Made by a program: the position numbers and the translations under genes. Positions 1 through 9,343 of a stretch of DNA of 64,000 nt are shown piece after piece. The notes beneath the pieces are model-generated. The model was not told where the DNA came from. It did not search any database and saw only the letters and a program-made list of their open reading frames with translations. Origin of the DNA: CAZDKK01 sp964506245 (GTDB taxonomy: Bacteria > Eisenbacteria > RBG-16-71-46 > CAIMUX01 > WJJG01); assembly GCA_964506245.1 (NCBI GenBank), contig CAZDKK010000002.1, forward strand, positions 91,154 through 155,153, written 5' to 3'. Position 1 is the stretch's first letter, and the number at the start of each line of letters is the position of its first letter.

Positions 1-324
1 CGCGAAGAGCACCAGGCGGCCGCGCAGGACGTCGTCCGCCCGCGCGACCACATCGTCCGGATCGTCGATGCGATCCCGCAGGGTTCGCGGGTCACCGGGA
101 ACGAAGAAACGGCGGGCGCTCGTGTGCAGGTGGCCGCGCAGCGATTCCCGGGTGCTGTCCCACTCCCACCCGGCGCCGCTGCGCCCGGGCGTCCCCGGCG
201 CGGGCCGCGCGGGCAGCCGGCGGGCGATGCGCCCGCTGCGCAGCGCGAGTTCCCATGCGCCCCGGTGGGTCACCCAGCCCGGGCCATACTCGCGCAGGAG
301 TGCCAGCGAATCCGCCCAGCGCAA
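1..324 (-). CDS. Heparinase II/III-like protein, N-terminal part (cut by window edge)
   Basis: An open frame runs from a TTG at 324 to the left edge of the window (108 codons) with no stop. The product begins LRWADSLALLREYGPGW and continues with an Arg-rich stretch ending RRLPARP. This resembles the start of heparinase II/III-type proteins that often sit beside bi-domain oxidoreductases in exopolysaccharide loci. It begins 16 bases after the stop of the upstream oxidoreductase gene, so the two are probably co-transcribed. An ATG at 341 overlaps that stop but its frame closes at 270, so it was not used. The family call rests on this short N-terminus and on context; the catalytic part lies outside the window. 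Confidence 0.55.
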   Translation of the reverse strand, partial: MRWADSLALLREYGPGWVTHRGAWELALRSGRIARRLPARPAPGTPGRSGAGWEWDSTRESLRGHLHTSARRFFVPGDPRTLRDRIDDPDDVVARADDVLRGRLVLFA

Positions 325-340
325 GGCTGCGGTTCCCCCA

Positions 341-2557
341 TCAACGCGCCAGCTCGATGCGTCCGGCGCCCTCGGCCGCCGCGACCGCGGCGAAGGAAGC
401 GAGGGTGACGTTCTCGATCTCCGCGAACGGGATGAGCGGATCGCCCCCGGACTGGATCCGCGCGACGAAGGCGCGGAGCTGCTCGCGGTGCCCCTTGCGG
501 GGCCGCAGCAGGCGCGCTGGGCGCAGGCCGACCCAGCCGCGCCCCGCCAGCTTGCGGAAGTTCTCCAGGCGCAGCACGCGGCCGTCGCTGAAGACCTCGA
601 TCGTCTCCTTGGGATAGGCCCGGTGGCCGTTGGCGAAATAGAGCAGCGTGCCGATCGAGCCATCGGCGAAGGAGAGCGTGACCGCCATCTTGTCGTCGCG
701 CACCTCGGCCCCCGCGACGGGACCGACCATCGCCGCTTGTACAGAGACGATCGGGGAACCCGCCAGGAAACGCAGGAGGTCGATCCAGTGACAGCCCTCG
801 CCGATCATCCGTCCGCCGCCGGCGCGGCGGTTCTGGGGCCATGCGTCGGCCGGCAGCGCCCCGGCATTGACGAGGGCGCTGAGGCACAGCGGCCCCGCGC
901 GCCCGCGCAGCAGGGCCTGGGCACGCGCCGTCAGGGGCGCGAAGCGGCGGTTGAAGCCGACGTGCAGCATGACGTCGCCTGCCACCTCACGGGCGTGACG
1001 GATCTCTTCCAGCTCGTCCTCGGTGAGGCACAGGGGCTTCTCGACCCACACGTGCTTGCCCGCGCGCAGGGCGGCCGCGGCCAGCGCGGCGTGCGAATCG
1101 TGACGCGTGGCGATGATGACCGCGTTGATCTCGGGGTCATCCAGGATGTCCTGCGGGTCGCCCGTCGCCCGGGCGAAGCCGAATCGGCGGGCCATGTCCA
1201 CCGCGGCGACGCCATCCCGCGACGCGACGGCGCCCAGCCGGGCCCTGAGCCGCTTCATGGCCGGCCCCAGCGTGCGCTTCGCGAAGTTGCCCGCGCCGAT
1301 GAGGCCGAGCACCACCTCGCGCTCGGCCCGCACGCGGCCTGCCGCCGCGCGGGGGATCTCGCACTCGCCCAGGGCCACGCGGACGGGGGTGCGGGCCGGG
1401 GCGACGGGCGGGGCTTGCCCCGGGGTCCCTCGCGGTCCCTCGAGGGCAGGCTCCTCCGGATACGTGAGCAGGGTTGCCAGCGGGGCGTGTCCCGACGTCA
1501 GCTCCGTGTACGCGCGCTGGGCTTCGGCCACGGGAACGCGATTCGCGATCAGCGCGCGCGGGTCGAGCTGCCCGGCGGCGAGGCATTCCAGCACCGCGCG
1601 GAGGTTGCGCTGCTCCGTCCAGCGCACGAGGCCGTAGGGATAGTCCTGCCCGCTCTCGTAGCCTTCGTCGTGACGCCCTGGCCCGTAGGAGCAGGAGACC
1701 TGGAACGTGATCTCCTTCTCGTAGAAGTCGGCGCGGTTCAAGTCGAGGTCGACGACGCCCACGAGGACGATGCGCCCCCGCTGCCGGCACATGCGCGCCG
1801 ACTGGTGGACGATGCGGTCCTTCTCCGCCGCCGCGGCGATGAGAACGCCGTCGACACCGTGACCGTGCGTCAGCGCCAGGGCTCGGTCGACCGGATCTGC
1901 GCCCGCCGAGAGGTCGACCGCCTCCGCGCCGTACCCCGCCGCCAGCTCGCAGCGTTCGCGCACGGGATCGATCCCGATGACCCGGCAGCCCGATGCGCGC
2001 AGGAGTTGCACGGCGAGCAGGCCGATCAGCCCCAGGCCCGTCACCGCCGCGGTCTCGCCCAGCGCGGGGCCGAGCAACCGGATGCCCTGCAGTCCGATCG
2101 CCCCCAGCACGGTGAAGGCCGCCTGCTCGTCGGAGACCCCGTCCGGGATCCGCGCGCACAGGTTCTGCGGAACGCAGACGATTTCGGCATGCGGCCCGTT
2201 GCTGACGATGCGGTCCCCCGGCGCCAGGTCGCGCACACCCTCGCCCACGGCGATCACCGTGCCGACGTTGCTGTACCCCAGGGGCAGCGGGTCGTCCAGC
2301 CGGGATTGGACCGCCGCGTACGCGGCCAGCCACCCTTCGCTGCGCGCCTTGTCGAGCACCTGCTGCACGCGCTCGGGCTGCTTGAGCGCCTTGCCGATCA
2401 GACTGCTGCGGGCGAAACCGACCAGCATCCGCTCGGTGCCGGGCGAGATCAGGCTCAGGCGCGTGCGCGCCAGCACGCAGCCGGGCCGCACCGAGGGCGG
2501 CGGCACTTCGGCCACGACGAGGTCCCCGCTTCTCAGATCTTGCAGGAGCTGCTGCAT
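341..2557 (-). CDS. Bi-domain oxidoreductase (zinc-type alcohol dehydrogenase fused to Gfo/Idh/MocA)
   Basis: A 738-residue fusion. Residues 1-360 are a medium-chain dehydrogenase: a GroES-like N-terminus containing SLISPGTERMLVGFA, then a nucleotide-binding fold (GLGLIGLLAVQLL). Residues 410-738 are a Gfo/Idh/MocA-type dehydrogenase with a second Rossmann start (GLIGAGNFAKRTL) and the family motif EKPLCLT. Proteins with this layout usually lie in exopolysaccharide clusters and are presumed to oxidise or reduce sugar intermediates; the substrate is unknown. The first ATG at 2557 lies 9 bases after the stop of the Wzz-like gene at 2567, so the genes form one transcription unit with the heparinase-like gene downstream. 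Both cofactor-binding motifs look intact. Confidence 0.88.
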   Translation of the reverse strand: MQQLLQDLRSGDLVVAEVPPPSVRPGCVLARTRLSLISPGTERMLVGFARSSLIGKALKQPERVQQVLDKARSEGWLAAYAAVQSRLDDPLPLGYSNVGTVIAVGEGVRDLAPGDRIVSNGPHAEIVCVPQNLCARIPDGVSDEQAAFTVLGAIGLQGIRLLGPALGETAAVTGLGLIGLLAVQLLRASGCRVIGIDPVRERCELAAGYGAEAVDLSAGADPVDRALALTHGHGVDGVLIAAAAEKDRIVHQSARMCRQRGRIVLVGVVDLDLNRADFYEKEITFQVSCSYGPGRHDEGYESGQDYPYGLVRWTEQRNLRAVLECLAAGQLDPRALIANRVPVAEAQRAYTELTSGHAPLATLLTYPEEPALEGPRGTPGQAPPVAPARTPVRVALGECEIPRAAAGRVRAEREVVLGLIGAGNFAKRTLGPAMKRLRARLGAVASRDGVAAVDMARRFGFARATGDPQDILDDPEINAVIIATRHDSHAALAAAALRAGKHVWVEKPLCLTEDELEEIRHAREVAGDVMLHVGFNRRFAPLTARAQALLRGRAGPLCLSALVNAGALPADAWPQNRRAGGGRMIGEGCHWIDLLRFLAGSPIVSVQAAMVGPVAGAEVRDDKMAVTLSFADGSIGTLLYFANGHRAYPKETIEVFSDGRVLRLENFRKLAGRGWVGLRPARLLRPRKGHREQLRAFVARIQSGGDPLIPFAEIENVTLASFAAVAAAEGAGRIELAR

Positions 2558-2566
2558 GGGTTCATC

Positions 2567-3532
2567 TCACGTCGCTTGCTCTTGCCTGGATGCCGCCAGA
2601 TGCTGCCGGACCGCGTCATTCGCGCGCATGTACACGATCGCCGCCAGCATGGCGATCACAACCGTGGTCGCGACGATCCTCGCCCGCGGCGGACCCGACT
2701 TGCGATCGGGGATGTCCGGGCGGTTGAGGATGTTGATGACCGAGGCGTAGTGCTCTTCTCCGACCCGCGCCAGCTCGCACTGGTCGCTCACCATCTTGTA
2801 CAAGTCAGCGGCGGATTCGACCTCGGATCGAAGGGCATCGTGCCGAGTCATCAATTCGCCCGAGAGGTCCCGCGCCGGGTGCTCGCGCTCGAACGCCTGC
2901 AGCCGCTCCTGTGCGAGCTCCAGGATCTCGCGCCGCTGTTCGCGGCGTGTCTCGAGGAGGTCGCGGGTGTAGGCAAACCCCTGGTCGGTCTCGTGCTGGA
3001 TGTAGGCGTCCACGCGTTCGAGCAGGCCGCCGAGCAACGCCGGGGCCAGGGCAGGGTCACGGTGGGTCGCCGAGGCATGCACGACATAGGTGCGCGGATT
3101 GATCTCCAGGCGAACGATGCTGCTGAGCCCGGTGATCAGCTCCGCGTCCGACGGCGAGTGATCGCCGTACTCCCGGGACAGGATCGCGCGGAGCGGCTCA
3201 CCCTTGTGCTCCATCGACAGCAGCTCGGACAGGACGCCCCGGCTCAGGGCGATCTGCGTGTACATGGTGGCCATGGTCGCCGGCGTCGTGCCCAGCGCCG
3301 GCGCACCGATCAGCTCGCTGACGCCCTCGATCTGCGGCGGGGCCGCGTGCGGCAGAATGTCGGCCGTGGCGGTGTAGCGATTGGGGAGGCGCAGCGTGTA
3401 GGCCATGCTGACGGCGGCCGCGACCGCGAAGACGATCACCAGCGCCAGGAGATGGCGCCGGATGAAGAACGCCCAATCGACAATCGTTGCCGCGAGCGGA
3501 TCGGTGGCCTGAGGGGGCCGCGGATGGGTCAT
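2567..3532 (-). CDS. Wzz/chain-length-determinant-like membrane protein
   Basis: A 321-residue protein with one transmembrane helix near residues 27-47 (LALVIVFAVAAAVSM) and a second near 285-302 (VATTVVIAMLAAIVYM). Between them is a large, charged, partly coiled-coil domain. This two-helix layout with an early RYTATADI-type segment is that of Wzz/polysaccharide co-polymerases, which sit in the inner membrane and set polymer chain length. It lacks the C-terminal tyrosine-kinase domain of BY-kinases. The ATG at 3532 was chosen because the longer frame to 4012 overlaps the upstream membrane-protein gene and encodes Arg/Gly/Pro-rich shadow sequence. It lies just upstream of the bi-domain oxidoreductase. 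Confidence 0.75.
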   Translation of the reverse strand: MTHPRPPQATDPLAATIVDWAFFIRRHLLALVIVFAVAAAVSMAYTLRLPNRYTATADILPHAAPPQIEGVSELIGAPALGTTPATMATMYTQIALSRGVLSELLSMEHKGEPLRAILSREYGDHSPSDAELITGLSSIVRLEINPRTYVVHASATHRDPALAPALLGGLLERVDAYIQHETDQGFAYTRDLLETRREQRREILELAQERLQAFEREHPARDLSGELMTRHDALRSEVESAADLYKMVSDQCELARVGEEHYASVINILNRPDIPDRKSGPPRARIVATTVVIAMLAAIVYMRANDAVRQHLAASRQEQAT

Positions 3533-3684
3533 CGTCCCTGACTCCGTGACTGTGCCCGGACTCCCCGGGCCGGACGGACCGAGGCCGCGTCCGGCGCCCA
3601 ACTCCATCGGTCCGGCGCAAGGAATAATCCCGGACTCCGGGCCTGTCAACCGAAAGGCCCGCGGTCCCGTGCGCGTAGCGCCTT

Positions 3685-5241
3685 TTACCACATGAACTTG
3701 AGGACTGCCCACCCGACATGGGCCACGGCGACCAGGCCAAACCACACCCCGCCTGTCAGCCGCAGCTCCCCGCGGCGCGCGGGATCCTCGAGATCCGGCA
3801 GGACAGCGAGCAGGATCATGGCCGGCAGGAACTGACCGAGGTGGCGGGTCTCGAGCGAGGTCGCCGCCACGGCGCCGAGCGCTCCGAGGGCGTAGAGCGT
3901 CAGGAAGAGGGGGGCCGCCGCATGGGGCTCGTGTCGCCGCGCGGCACGCAGCACCTCGCGGATCCCGGTGATGGCGAGCGGCACGATGGCCACCAGATAG
4001 ATCCCGTGCCACGCCTTGAGGTAGATGTAATCGACCATGCCCGGCCGCAGTCCCGCCCAGAGCGGGATCGGGTTCACGATCAGGGAGAAGGACCCGAGCA
4101 GCAGCCGCACCGGCAGCGGCTGTTGCACGATGAGCGCCATGCCGAGCGAGCCCTCGGTCGTGGCTCCCGTGCCGACCCGCTCATAGGTCTCCGCCACCGC
4201 GGCCACCGTCCCGGTCACGGACTGCACGCCCGCCAGCAAGTGGGCGTAGAGGAGCACCAGGCCGACCGCGAGGATCCCCACCGCGAGGAGTCGCCCGAGA
4301 CCCGGCCGGCAATACCAGAACCACGTCACGAGCGCCAGCAGGGCAAAGAGCGCGAAGAGCGGTGCACTCGCCGGCCGCAGGCCCAGGACGACCCACGCGC
4401 CCACAGCCACGGTCACGAGCGCCACCAGGAGGCGGATGGCGCTCATCTTCTGCACCGCCCGCACGAGCGTCCACAGAACCACGGTGTTGACGAGGAGTGT
4501 GAAAGCGTCGCGCAGGAAGAGCGCGCCGAAGAGCCAGAACATCCCGCAGGCCGCGCAGAGGGTGCCGGCGCGGCGCAGACGCGCGTCGATCGAGGCCGCC
4601 TGCGCGCGGCCTGAGTGCCCATCGGGCGGGTTCGGCGCGATTCCATGCTCCACCAGCTCGCGTGCCATCCGCACCGTCAGCGCGCCGACGCATCCCACGG
4701 TAAAGGCGTTCAGGAGGACGCCGATCCAGGGCCCGAAGTTGAGGCCGCAGGCCAGACAGATCCTGTAGAAGGATTGCCAGACTAGGACGGCGTAGGGAGC
4801 ATTGACGGGGAATCGCTCGCCGAGGCGGTAGTACGGTGGCTGGCGGAGGATCGCATGGTAGAAGGCATCCGCATCCGACGTGCTCAGCGGCGTCCCGAAC
4901 GCCCACTGCGAGTAGGCCTGGCACAGCCCGGCCATGAGCACACACACCGCGTACGTGAGCGCGAACCCGCGCACGACCCAGCGGTCACCGCGGCTGAGGT
5001 ACCACGTCGCGCCGGTCCCGAGGGCAAGGAGCACTGCAACCAGGGCGAGCGGGTCGAGGGTGCGGTGGAGGTCGGCCAGCAAGGCGCTGCCCGCCAGAAG
5101 GCAGAGCGCGACGGTCGGGTAGCGCACGAGCGGAGAGAAGAGGCTCACCAGCGCGAGCAACGGGGTGGGCACGGCGCGCCCGCCGGTTGCGCCGCCCGCC
5201 GGGCCGCCCAAGGTCGCGGCTGTCGCTGGTGCTTCGGACAT
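3685..5241 (-). CDS. Polytopic membrane protein, possible polysaccharide-locus glycosyltransferase or polymerase
   Basis: A 518-residue protein with about ten hydrophobic segments, for example in TVALCLLAGSALLADL, LLAVGILAVGLVLLYAHL and GELRLTGGVWFGLVAVAH. A loop after the third segment carries YHAILRQPPYYRLGERFPV and may be extracytoplasmic. The overall form resembles GT-C glycosyltransferases or O-antigen polymerases, but I see no decisive motif. The ATG at 5241 is preferred over a TTG at 5277 because the extra residues are Arg-rich and lack a ribosome site. About 150 bases separate it from the Wzz-like gene downstream. The role is inferred only from membrane topology and neighbours. Confidence 0.7.
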   Translation of the reverse strand: MSEAPATAATLGGPAGGATGGRAVPTPLLALVSLFSPLVRYPTVALCLLAGSALLADLHRTLDPLALVAVLLALGTGATWYLSRGDRWVVRGFALTYAVCVLMAGLCQAYSQWAFGTPLSTSDADAFYHAILRQPPYYRLGERFPVNAPYAVLVWQSFYRICLACGLNFGPWIGVLLNAFTVGCVGALTVRMARELVEHGIAPNPPDGHSGRAQAASIDARLRRAGTLCAACGMFWLFGALFLRDAFTLLVNTVVLWTLVRAVQKMSAIRLLVALVTVAVGAWVVLGLRPASAPLFALFALLALVTWFWYCRPGLGRLLAVGILAVGLVLLYAHLLAGVQSVTGTVAAVAETYERVGTGATTEGSLGMALIVQQPLPVRLLLGSFSLIVNPIPLWAGLRPGMVDYIYLKAWHGIYLVAIVPLAITGIREVLRAARRHEPHAAAPLFLTLYALGALGAVAATSLETRHLGQFLPAMILLAVLPDLEDPARRGELRLTGGVWFGLVAVAHVGWAVLKFMW

Positions 5242-5287
5242 CGCCGGCACAGTAGTGCGCGACCGGAGGCCACGCAAGCGCGGCCCG

Positions 5288-6646
5288 CTAGCCGTTCTGC
5301 GGCCCTTCGCCCGCGCGCGGATCCACCCCCAGCGATCGCATCTTGCGATACAGGTTCGTCCGCAGCAGGCCCAGGCTGCCCGCCGCCCGCTCGACGTCCC
5401 CGCCCGCCTCGCGCATCCGGCGCACGATCAGCTCCCGTTCGAAGCGCTGGCGCGCCTCGCGCAGCGTCTCGCCATGGGTCTGGCTCCAGATGTCCGCCTG
5501 CCCCGCGCGCGGATGGAAGTCGATGTCGCTCGCCAGGATGCGATCACCCTCGCAGAAGAAGGCGGCGTTCTTGACGACCTTGGCCAGCTCGCGGACGTTG
5601 CCCGGGTAGTCGTGCTGCTTGAGCCGCGCCAGCGCCTCGGGCGACAGCTCCTTGAAGCGGAGGTTGTTCTCGTCCAGGAATCGGCTCAGGAAGTTGGGCG
5701 CGATGTCATCGATGTCCTCCAGGCGTTCGCGCAAGGGGGGCATCTCGATGACGAAGGTCGAGAGCCGGAAGTAGAGGTCCTCCCGGAACTCCCCGCGCGC
5801 GATTAGCTCCCCGAGGTTGCGGTGCGTTGCGAAGATGAGCCGCGCGTCGACCGGCACCTCGCGCGTCTCCCCCACCGGCGTGACGGTCTTCTCCTGCAGC
5901 ACGCGCAGGATGCGGCTCTGCAGCGGCAGCGCGAAGTCGCCGATCTCATCGATGAAGAGCGAGCTGCCCTGGGCTGCCTCGAAGTAACCCTGATGATCGC
6001 GGTGGGCGCCGGTGAAACTCCCCTTCTTGTAGCCGAAGAGCTCCGCCTCGATCAGGTTGGGATTGAGCGAGGCGCAGTTGACCTTGTGCAGGGGGCGGGC
6101 ATAACGCGGCGAGAAGAAGTGCAGGTTGGCGGCCACCAGCTCCTTGCCCGTCCCGCTCTCGCCCAGGATGAGCACGCTCTCGTTGAGCGCGGCCAGCTTG
6201 CGCGTCAGGCCCGTCACACGGCGCATCGCGCCGCTGTGGCCCAGGAGGGCGTGCCGGGCCTGGGCGGAGCTGCGCGCGTTGTGGATCGAGAAGGCATTGC
6301 GCACGGACGTGAGCAATCGCGCCAGAGAGACGGGTTTCTCCAGGAAGTCCAGCGCACCGTGCTGCAGGCAGGCCAATGTCTTCTGGATGTCGCTCTCGCC
6401 GGACATCATGATCGCCTGGGCGTTGGGGAAGCGCTCGCCCAGGACCTTCACCAGATCCTCACCATCGAGCCCGGCACCGGGGAAGAAGATGTCCAGGATC
6501 GCCACAGCCGGGGGCTGCTGCGTTGCGCGCGCGAGAAAGTCTTCCGGCGCGGCGGAAGTCTCGACCTGGTAGCCTTCGCGCGTGAGGATGGTGCGCAGCC
6601 GTTCCAGGATGGCCGCGTCGTCATCGACAACCCACAGGGTCTCCAT
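5288..6646 (-). CDS. NtrC-family sigma-54-dependent response regulator
   Basis: A 452-residue three-domain regulator. Residues 1-120 form a receiver domain with the acidic cluster VVDDD, phospho-acceptor Asp52 (AILDIFFPG) and Lys104 in FLEKPVS. The central AAA+ domain has Walker A GESGTGKE at 162-169, the sigma-54 contact loop GSFTGA near 209-214 (Ser for the usual Ala) and Walker B FIDEIGD. The C-terminus is a Fis-type helix-turn-helix (AAGSLGLLRTNLYRKM). It should activate sigma-54 promoters when phosphorylated, most likely by the kinase encoded 46 bases upstream. The ATG at 6646 is preferred over the in-frame GTG at 6664 because the intervening AGGGAG forms a good ribosome site. Its target genes are not evident here. 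Confidence 0.92.
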   Translation of the reverse strand: METLWVVDDDAAILERLRTILTREGYQVETSAAPEDFLARATQQPPAVAILDIFFPGAGLDGEDLVKVLGERFPNAQAIMMSGESDIQKTLACLQHGALDFLEKPVSLARLLTSVRNAFSIHNARSSAQARHALLGHSGAMRRVTGLTRKLAALNESVLILGESGTGKELVAANLHFFSPRYARPLHKVNCASLNPNLIEAELFGYKKGSFTGAHRDHQGYFEAAQGSSLFIDEIGDFALPLQSRILRVLQEKTVTPVGETREVPVDARLIFATHRNLGELIARGEFREDLYFRLSTFVIEMPPLRERLEDIDDIAPNFLSRFLDENNLRFKELSPEALARLKQHDYPGNVRELAKVVKNAAFFCEGDRILASDIDFHPRAGQADIWSQTHGETLREARQRFERELIVRRMREAGGDVERAAGSLGLLRTNLYRKMRSLGVDPRAGEGPQNG

Positions 6647-6692
6647 GACCTCGCTCTCCCTCACCTGGCCTGTTTTCGGGGCAGTCCGCCGT

Positions 6693-7763
6693 TCATGTGG
6701 GCAGCTCCGCCCCCAGTTTCCTCAACGTGATCGCGAAGGCGACGCCCGCGCCCCGGTCCTCGACGGTCACGTTGAGATCCAGATACTCGGAGATCCGCTG
6801 CACGAGGAACAAGCCGTATCCGCGGCCCGCGCCCTTCTCCGAATACCGGATCTTGAAGATCCGGGCAGGTTCGGCGATGTGGCGGCCGGGGGTCACGAAT
6901 TGGATGTGCACCTCGCCCGGCCGGTCGTGCAGCTCGACCCGAAACTCTCGTGGATTGGCCTCGATGCCGTTGTTGACGAGGTTCACGATGGCCATGCGCA
7001 GCAGCGTGGGCTCGGTCCGCACGCGCACCGGCTCCGGGGGCAGCTCGCCCCGGACGTCCAGCGCACCGTGCGTCGCACGTAGTTGGCGGAACGTTTCGGC
7101 GAGCACGGGCCCCAGCTCGAGCTCCTCCCGCGGGCCGAACTCGATGTTCACCAGCTCCTTGAAGACGCTCAGGATCGCTTCCACATCATGGGTCGCCGCG
7201 AGGATACTGCCCACCTCCTCCCGGGCCGCGCTGGCGCTGAGCTCGCGCCCGGTCCCGGTGAGGCTGAGGGTCTCGGCGGAGAGCTTCAGCGGCGTGAGCG
7301 GGTTCTTCAGCTCGTGCATCAACAGCCGGGCCCCGTCTTTCCAGGCCCTCATCCGCTCGTAGTCGCGCAGCTTCTCCTGATCCGCCACCAACAGGTCGAT
7401 GTACTTCTGCATCAGCACGCGCTCGTTCTCGTCCGCCACCAGCCTGCGATCCAGCCGCAGCCGTTCCCGGGCGATGCGGGTCAAGTTCTCGAAGATGCGC
7501 AGGTAGGCGTCGGACAGGAGCCGCGACAGGAGCACGCCGACCGGGAGGCTGACGGCGAGCACGGCCAGCACCAACAGCACGTAGCCGACGAGCGCGCGCT
7601 GCAGGATGCGCTCGCCCATGATCGCCACGTAGGCCTGGTTCTCGGCATGCACCACCCGCTCCAGCGCGTCCCGGAGCGCGTAGATCGAGACGGCGGCAAT
7701 CACCGCGACCAGCAGGCCAATGTAGACGCTGAAGAAGATCAGGAACCGCCGCCGGATGGTCAT
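6693..7763 (-). CDS. NtrY-like sensor histidine kinase
   Basis: A 356-residue membrane kinase. Helices near 7-29 and 59-81 flank only a short external loop, so sensing may be intramembrane or cytoplasmic. A linker resembling HAMP follows, then the H-box LMHELKNPLTPLKL with His150, an N-box NLVNNGIEA and a glycine-rich GRGYGLFLV segment. The usual DxGxG (G1) motif is altered: the aligned stretch reads FVTPGRHI, with Thr where Asp is expected, so nucleotide binding may be unusual. The ATG at 7763 overlaps the stop of the upstream gene in an ATGA quartet, which implies translational coupling. The partner is the sigma-54 regulator just downstream. Longer versions of this frame reach back into the neighbour and were rejected. 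Confidence 0.88.
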   Translation of the reverse strand: MTIRRRFLIFFSVYIGLLVAVIAAVSIYALRDALERVVHAENQAYVAIMGERILQRALVGYVLLVLAVLAVSLPVGVLLSRLLSDAYLRIFENLTRIARERLRLDRRLVADENERVLMQKYIDLLVADQEKLRDYERMRAWKDGARLLMHELKNPLTPLKLSAETLSLTGTGRELSASAAREEVGSILAATHDVEAILSVFKELVNIEFGPREELELGPVLAETFRQLRATHGALDVRGELPPEPVRVRTEPTLLRMAIVNLVNNGIEANPREFRVELHDRPGEVHIQFVTPGRHIAEPARIFKIRYSEKGAGRGYGLFLVQRISEYLDLNVTVEDRGAGVAFAITLRKLGAELPT

Positions 7764-8263
7764 CTGCGCTCCCATGTGCCGTTGCGGTACACCCACTTCT
7801 CCTTGACCCGCGGAACGTAGTGGTTCCACAGCACGCGCGTGGAGAGGCCCGTGGACTGGCGGAAGGTGGAATCGGGGAGGATGGTGGCCTTGACGAAGAC
7901 CACAGCCTCGTCGCCTTCCCCGATCTGCACACCCGGCAGGGCGAGTTGCGCCGTCCCCATCTGCTTCTGGATCTCTTCCGCGGGGATCGCGACCTCGTTG
8001 AGCAGCCACGTCTCGTCATACCTGAGGCTGTTCACCACGTGCCCGCTGTACGCGCGCCGATCCTCCACGATGACGGAGCAGTAGTAGTCGATCTTGAACT
8101 CGAAGCCATGGCGGATGAGATCCTCCGTGTCCGCCGTGACCGGGGCCGTGAGGTACGCGTCCACCGTGAGCGTCTGACCGTCGACCTGGAGGCCGAGCGG
8201 CAGGAAGAAGACCACCGCCGAGATACCGGCCCCCAGCACCTTGACGACGAACTCGTGGATCAC
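7760..8263 (-). CDS. DUF4390-like protein of a two-component operon
   Basis: A 167-residue protein with one hydrophobic N-terminal segment (VLGAGISAVVFFLPL), suggesting export or membrane anchoring. The rest is beta-rich (VDAYLTAPVTADTEDLI, FEFKIDYYCSVIVEDRRA). The arrangement of a small protein like this directly before an NtrY-like kinase and a sigma-54 regulator matches DUF4390 genes of other bacteria, and the sequence style fits, but the family match is tentative. The start is a GTG at 8263 preceded by GAAGGG. Its stop overlaps the kinase start by four bases. It could supply a periplasmic signal to the kinase; that is inference from the operon. Confidence 0.68.
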   Translation of the reverse strand: MIHEFVVKVLGAGISAVVFFLPLGLQVDGQTLTVDAYLTAPVTADTEDLIRHGFEFKIDYYCSVIVEDRRAYSGHVVNSLRYDETWLLNEVAIPAEEIQKQMGTAQLALPGVQIGEGDEAVVFVKATILPDSTFRQSTGLSTRVLWNHYVPRVKEKWVYRNGTWERR

Positions 8264-8311
8264 GTCAGACCCTTCGCTTCACACGCCCTTCTGCCGGAAC
8301 CCCATCCCTGG

Positions 8312-9076
8312 TTAGAAGAACACGCGCACGCCCATCTCGGGACGGAACTCGTACGGGAGGACCTCGTCTTTCACCTCGTTGTGATCGTGGATGAAATCCT
8401 CCCACTCGCCCTCCAGCTTGAATCCGACCGTCAGGCACTTGTCACGGGCGATCCAGAACTCGATGGTCGAGCCCATGCCGGCTCCGCCGATCGACTCGTC
8501 CCGGCCCTTGTCGGCGGCATCGTAGTCAGGGAGGATCCACAGCCCGCGCAGGAAGGCTGTGCCGCTGATGAAGTTCAACAGCACCGGGGTACCCCAGGTG
8601 AGCTTGAGGGCGAGTGCCTGGCCGTGGGCGTAGTACGGGTCACCGTTGTCCTTGTGCAGCAATCCCTCTCGCCGGAAGTACTCGAAGCCGGCGGAGACCC
8701 CCAGCCGGTACGCGCGGCGACTGTCGATGTACTTCTGTTCCCAGGGCGGAGTCCACCCGGGAAACCCGAACATGTACCCGACCTCTATCGTCCACTGGTT
8801 CGCCGCTGCGGTGAGCACCGATGTCGTCCAGCCGGTGCCCCACCCCAACGTCTCCCCGGTCGCGTAGGGATTCGCATCCACGTTCTCCATGATGATCTTC
8901 TCGATCTTGACCTCGAGCGAATCGAGGCGGGCGCGGAGCTCGGCGCATTCGGCCCCTGCGTCCGATGGACCCTGCGCTCGGGACAGACCCGGCTGCCCAG
9001 ATGGGTCCTGCGCCTGAGACGGCGCGATGGCCAGCGCCAGCAAGACCACGGCGCCGATGGAGATGAGCGTTCGCAT
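8312..9076 (-). CDS. Secreted, outer-membrane-like protein of unknown function
   Basis: A 254-residue protein with a clear signal peptide (LISIGAVVLLALAIAPSQAQ). A short heptad-like segment follows (ECAELRARLDSLEVKIEKII), and then an aromatic- and glycine-rich region of alternating polar and hydrophobic residues ending in VRVFF. A terminal phenylalanine and that pattern are typical of outer-membrane beta-barrels. The ATG at 9076 has an excellent ribosome site (GAGGAGG, about 5 bases away), which decides against the longer frame to 9226. It lies 48 bases before the DUF4390-like gene on the same strand and might be transcribed with it. No enzymatic motif is visible. Confidence 0.72.
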   Translation of the reverse strand: MRTLISIGAVVLLALAIAPSQAQDPSGQPGLSRAQGPSDAGAECAELRARLDSLEVKIEKIIMENVDANPYATGETLGWGTGWTTSVLTAAANQWTIEVGYMFGFPGWTPPWEQKYIDSRRAYRLGVSAGFEYFRREGLLHKDNGDPYYAHGQALALKLTWGTPVLLNFISGTAFLRGLWILPDYDAADKGRDESIGGAGMGSTIEFWIARDKCLTVGFKLEGEWEDFIHDHNEVKDEVLPYEFRPEMGVRVFF

Positions 9077-9316
9077 AAGACCTCCTCGCTGGATTTCGTC
9101 GGGTTCCTTATCCCACCGTCCGGCCGGACTGTCCACGGGAAGGCTGGCGCGCATCGCTGGGCCGCGCCTTGCACCGGCGGCCGGCGTGCCGCTTCTTCCC
9201 ACCGCGCGTCTTCTCGCAGAGCCCATGCCAGACCGAAGGAGTCATGTAACCGCCTACGTTTGGTGTAGTTATCGGCGCATTCGCCATGGCCTGCATCCCA
9301 CGCCCGTATCCGGGGC

Positions 9317-9343
9317 GATTCGCGCGGAATCAGAACGGATCAG
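9317..9343. repeat. Direct repeat, left copy (flanks serine hydrolase gene)
   Basis: The sequence GATTCGCGCGGAATCAGAACGGATCAG recurs with about 24 of 28 positions matching at 10654-10681. Each copy contains a small GATTC/GAATC inverted repeat. This copy overlaps the 3' end of the serine hydrolase gene and the other lies upstream of its start. They may be binding sites or an insertion scar. Confidence 0.5.

Noticed and set aside
68..3541. 1157-residue plus-strand frame
   Set aside because: It is antisense to the oxidoreductase and Wzz-like genes and rich in Arg, Ala and Gly, as expected for a shadow in high-GC DNA.
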